The notes beneath the pieces were generated by a model, which was not told the DNA's origin, searched no databases, and worked only from the letters and a program-made list of their open reading frames with translations. A stretch of DNA of 6,455 nucleotides from an uncultured Alphaproteobacteria bacterium (lineage in GTDB: Bacteria; Pseudomonadota; Alphaproteobacteria; Sneathiellales; Sneathiellaceae): contig CALEMG010000069.1 of the NCBI GenBank assembly GCA_937910835.1, forward strand, positions 1-6,455, read 5' to 3'. The translations under genes were made by a program, and so were the position numbers. Shown here in pieces: positions 5,687 to 6,455 of the stretch (the stretch's first letter is position 1; each line of letters starts with the position of its first letter).

Positions 5687-6455
5687 ATGTCCCAAGAAAT
5701 CAAAAAAGTCGTTCTCGCCTATTCCGGCGGTCTTGATACCTCCGTCATTCTGAAGTGGCTGCAGACGACATATAACTGCGAAGTCGTTACGTTTACGGCC
5801 GATCTCGGCCAAGGGGAAGAACTGGAACCGGCCCGCGCCAAAGCGGAGATGATGGGTATCAAGGAAATCTATGTCGACGATCTCCGCGAAGAGTTCGTCC
5901 GCGACTTTGTTTTCCCGATGTTCCGCGCCAATGCCGTATATGAAGGACAGTATCTTCTCGGCACCTCCATCGCACGGCCGTTGATTTCAAAACGGCAGAT
6001 CGAGATTGCAAAAGAGGTCGGTGCCGATGCCGTTGCCCATGGCGCAACCGGGAAAGGAAATGATCAGGTCCGGTTTGAGCTTGGTTACTACGCACTTGAT
6101 CCGGACATCAAGGTGATTTCTCCCTGGCGGGAATGGGACCTCAACTCTCGTACCAAACTGATCGACTTCGCCGAAAAGAACCAGATCCCCATCCCGAAAG
6201 ACAAGCGCGGCGAAGCGCCGTTCTCGGTCGATGCGAACCTCCTCCATATCTCGGCGGAAGGCAAAGCGCTGGAAGATCCTTGGGAAGAAGCCGGGGAATA
6301 TGTCTATTCACGGACCGTCGCGCCGGAAGATGCCCCGGATATCCCGACCTATATCGAGGTTGAGTATGAAAAAGGCGACCCGGTCGCCATCGACGGCAAG
6401 CGGATGAGCCCGGCCGAACTCCTTACTGCACTTAACAAGTTCGCCTGCGATTACG
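5687..6455 (+). CDS. argG: Argininosuccinate synthase, N-terminal part (3' truncated by window edge)
   Basis: ArgG joins citrulline and aspartate, using ATP, to give argininosuccinate in the penultimate step of arginine synthesis; it works as a cytosolic tetramer. The first 256 of about 400 residues are present and open to the window end. Visible family features: the PP-loop AYSGGLDTS (11-19) that binds ATP, TADLGQGEE (37-45), YEGQYLLGTSIARP (85-98) and HGATGKGNDQVRFE (118-131) for citrulline/aspartate binding, then PFSVDANLLH (178-187). GAGG at 5674-5677 sits 9 nt before the ATG. The 100-nt gap after the regulator probably holds a promoter; TTGCGA (5607-5612) with TAGTTT (5630-5635) at 17-nt spacing is a weak candidate. 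No frameshift or missing catalytic residue is seen. Confidence 0.97.
   Translation, partial: MSQEIKKVVLAYSGGLDTSVILKWLQTTYNCEVVTFTADLGQGEELEPARAKAEMMGIKEIYVDDLREEFVRDFVFPMFRANAVYEGQYLLGTSIARPLISKRQIEIAKEVGADAVAHGATGKGNDQVRFELGYYALDPDIKVISPWREWDLNSRTKLIDFAEKNQIPIPKDKRGEAPFSVDANLLHISAEGKALEDPWEEAGEYVYSRTVAPEDAPDIPTYIEVEYEKGDPVAIDGKRMSPAELLTALNKFACDY

Overview
The window reads as the chromosome of a free-living alphaproteobacterium, probably outside Rhizobiales (Rhodospirillales-like or a neighbouring order). This rests on the gene set: an IalB-type periplasmic protein directly before rlmN, a TrmH-type methyltransferase of alphaproteobacterial type, and argG nearby. GC is moderate, about 50-65% in the lines of rlmN and argG that I counted by hand. 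Genus cannot be settled from the sequence alone.

Layout, left to right. Positions 1-356 hold the 3' end of a TrmH/SpoU-family RNA 2'-O-methyltransferase whose start lies outside the window. Next on the + strand come an IalB-family secreted protein (460-978), the 23S rRNA/tRNA methyltransferase rlmN (1028-2200), a yeast-FCY1-like cytosine deaminase (2222-2659) and a three-helix membrane protein of unknown function (2665-3225). The last three are packed with gaps of 21 and 5 nt and are probably co-transcribed. Facing them on the - strand, with only 15 nt between stop codons, is a benE-type transporter gene (4920-3748) followed by a GNAT acetyltransferase (3711-3241). Divergent from benE is an XRE-cupin regulator (5020-5586) resembling E. 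coli SutR/YdcN, which is also a neighbour of a BenE homologue (YdcO). The window ends inside argG (5687 onward).

Together: two RNA-modification genes, IalB and argG look like conserved backbone. The block between rlmN and argG (about 2200-5600) looks like accessory content: a pyrimidine-salvage deaminase paired with an orphan membrane protein, and a self-contained transporter/regulator/acetyltransferase module. The benE-regulator gap carries two near-identical 18-bp repeats, each built on a TATA-centred palindrome whose symmetric positions co-vary. They are the best candidates for the regulator's operators.

No RNA genes, CRISPR arrays, insertion sequences or convincing intrinsic terminators were seen. 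No clearly new multi-gene system is evident. The least explained element is the deaminase/membrane-protein pair, whose membrane protein has a motif faintly recalling Pycsar-type effectors.
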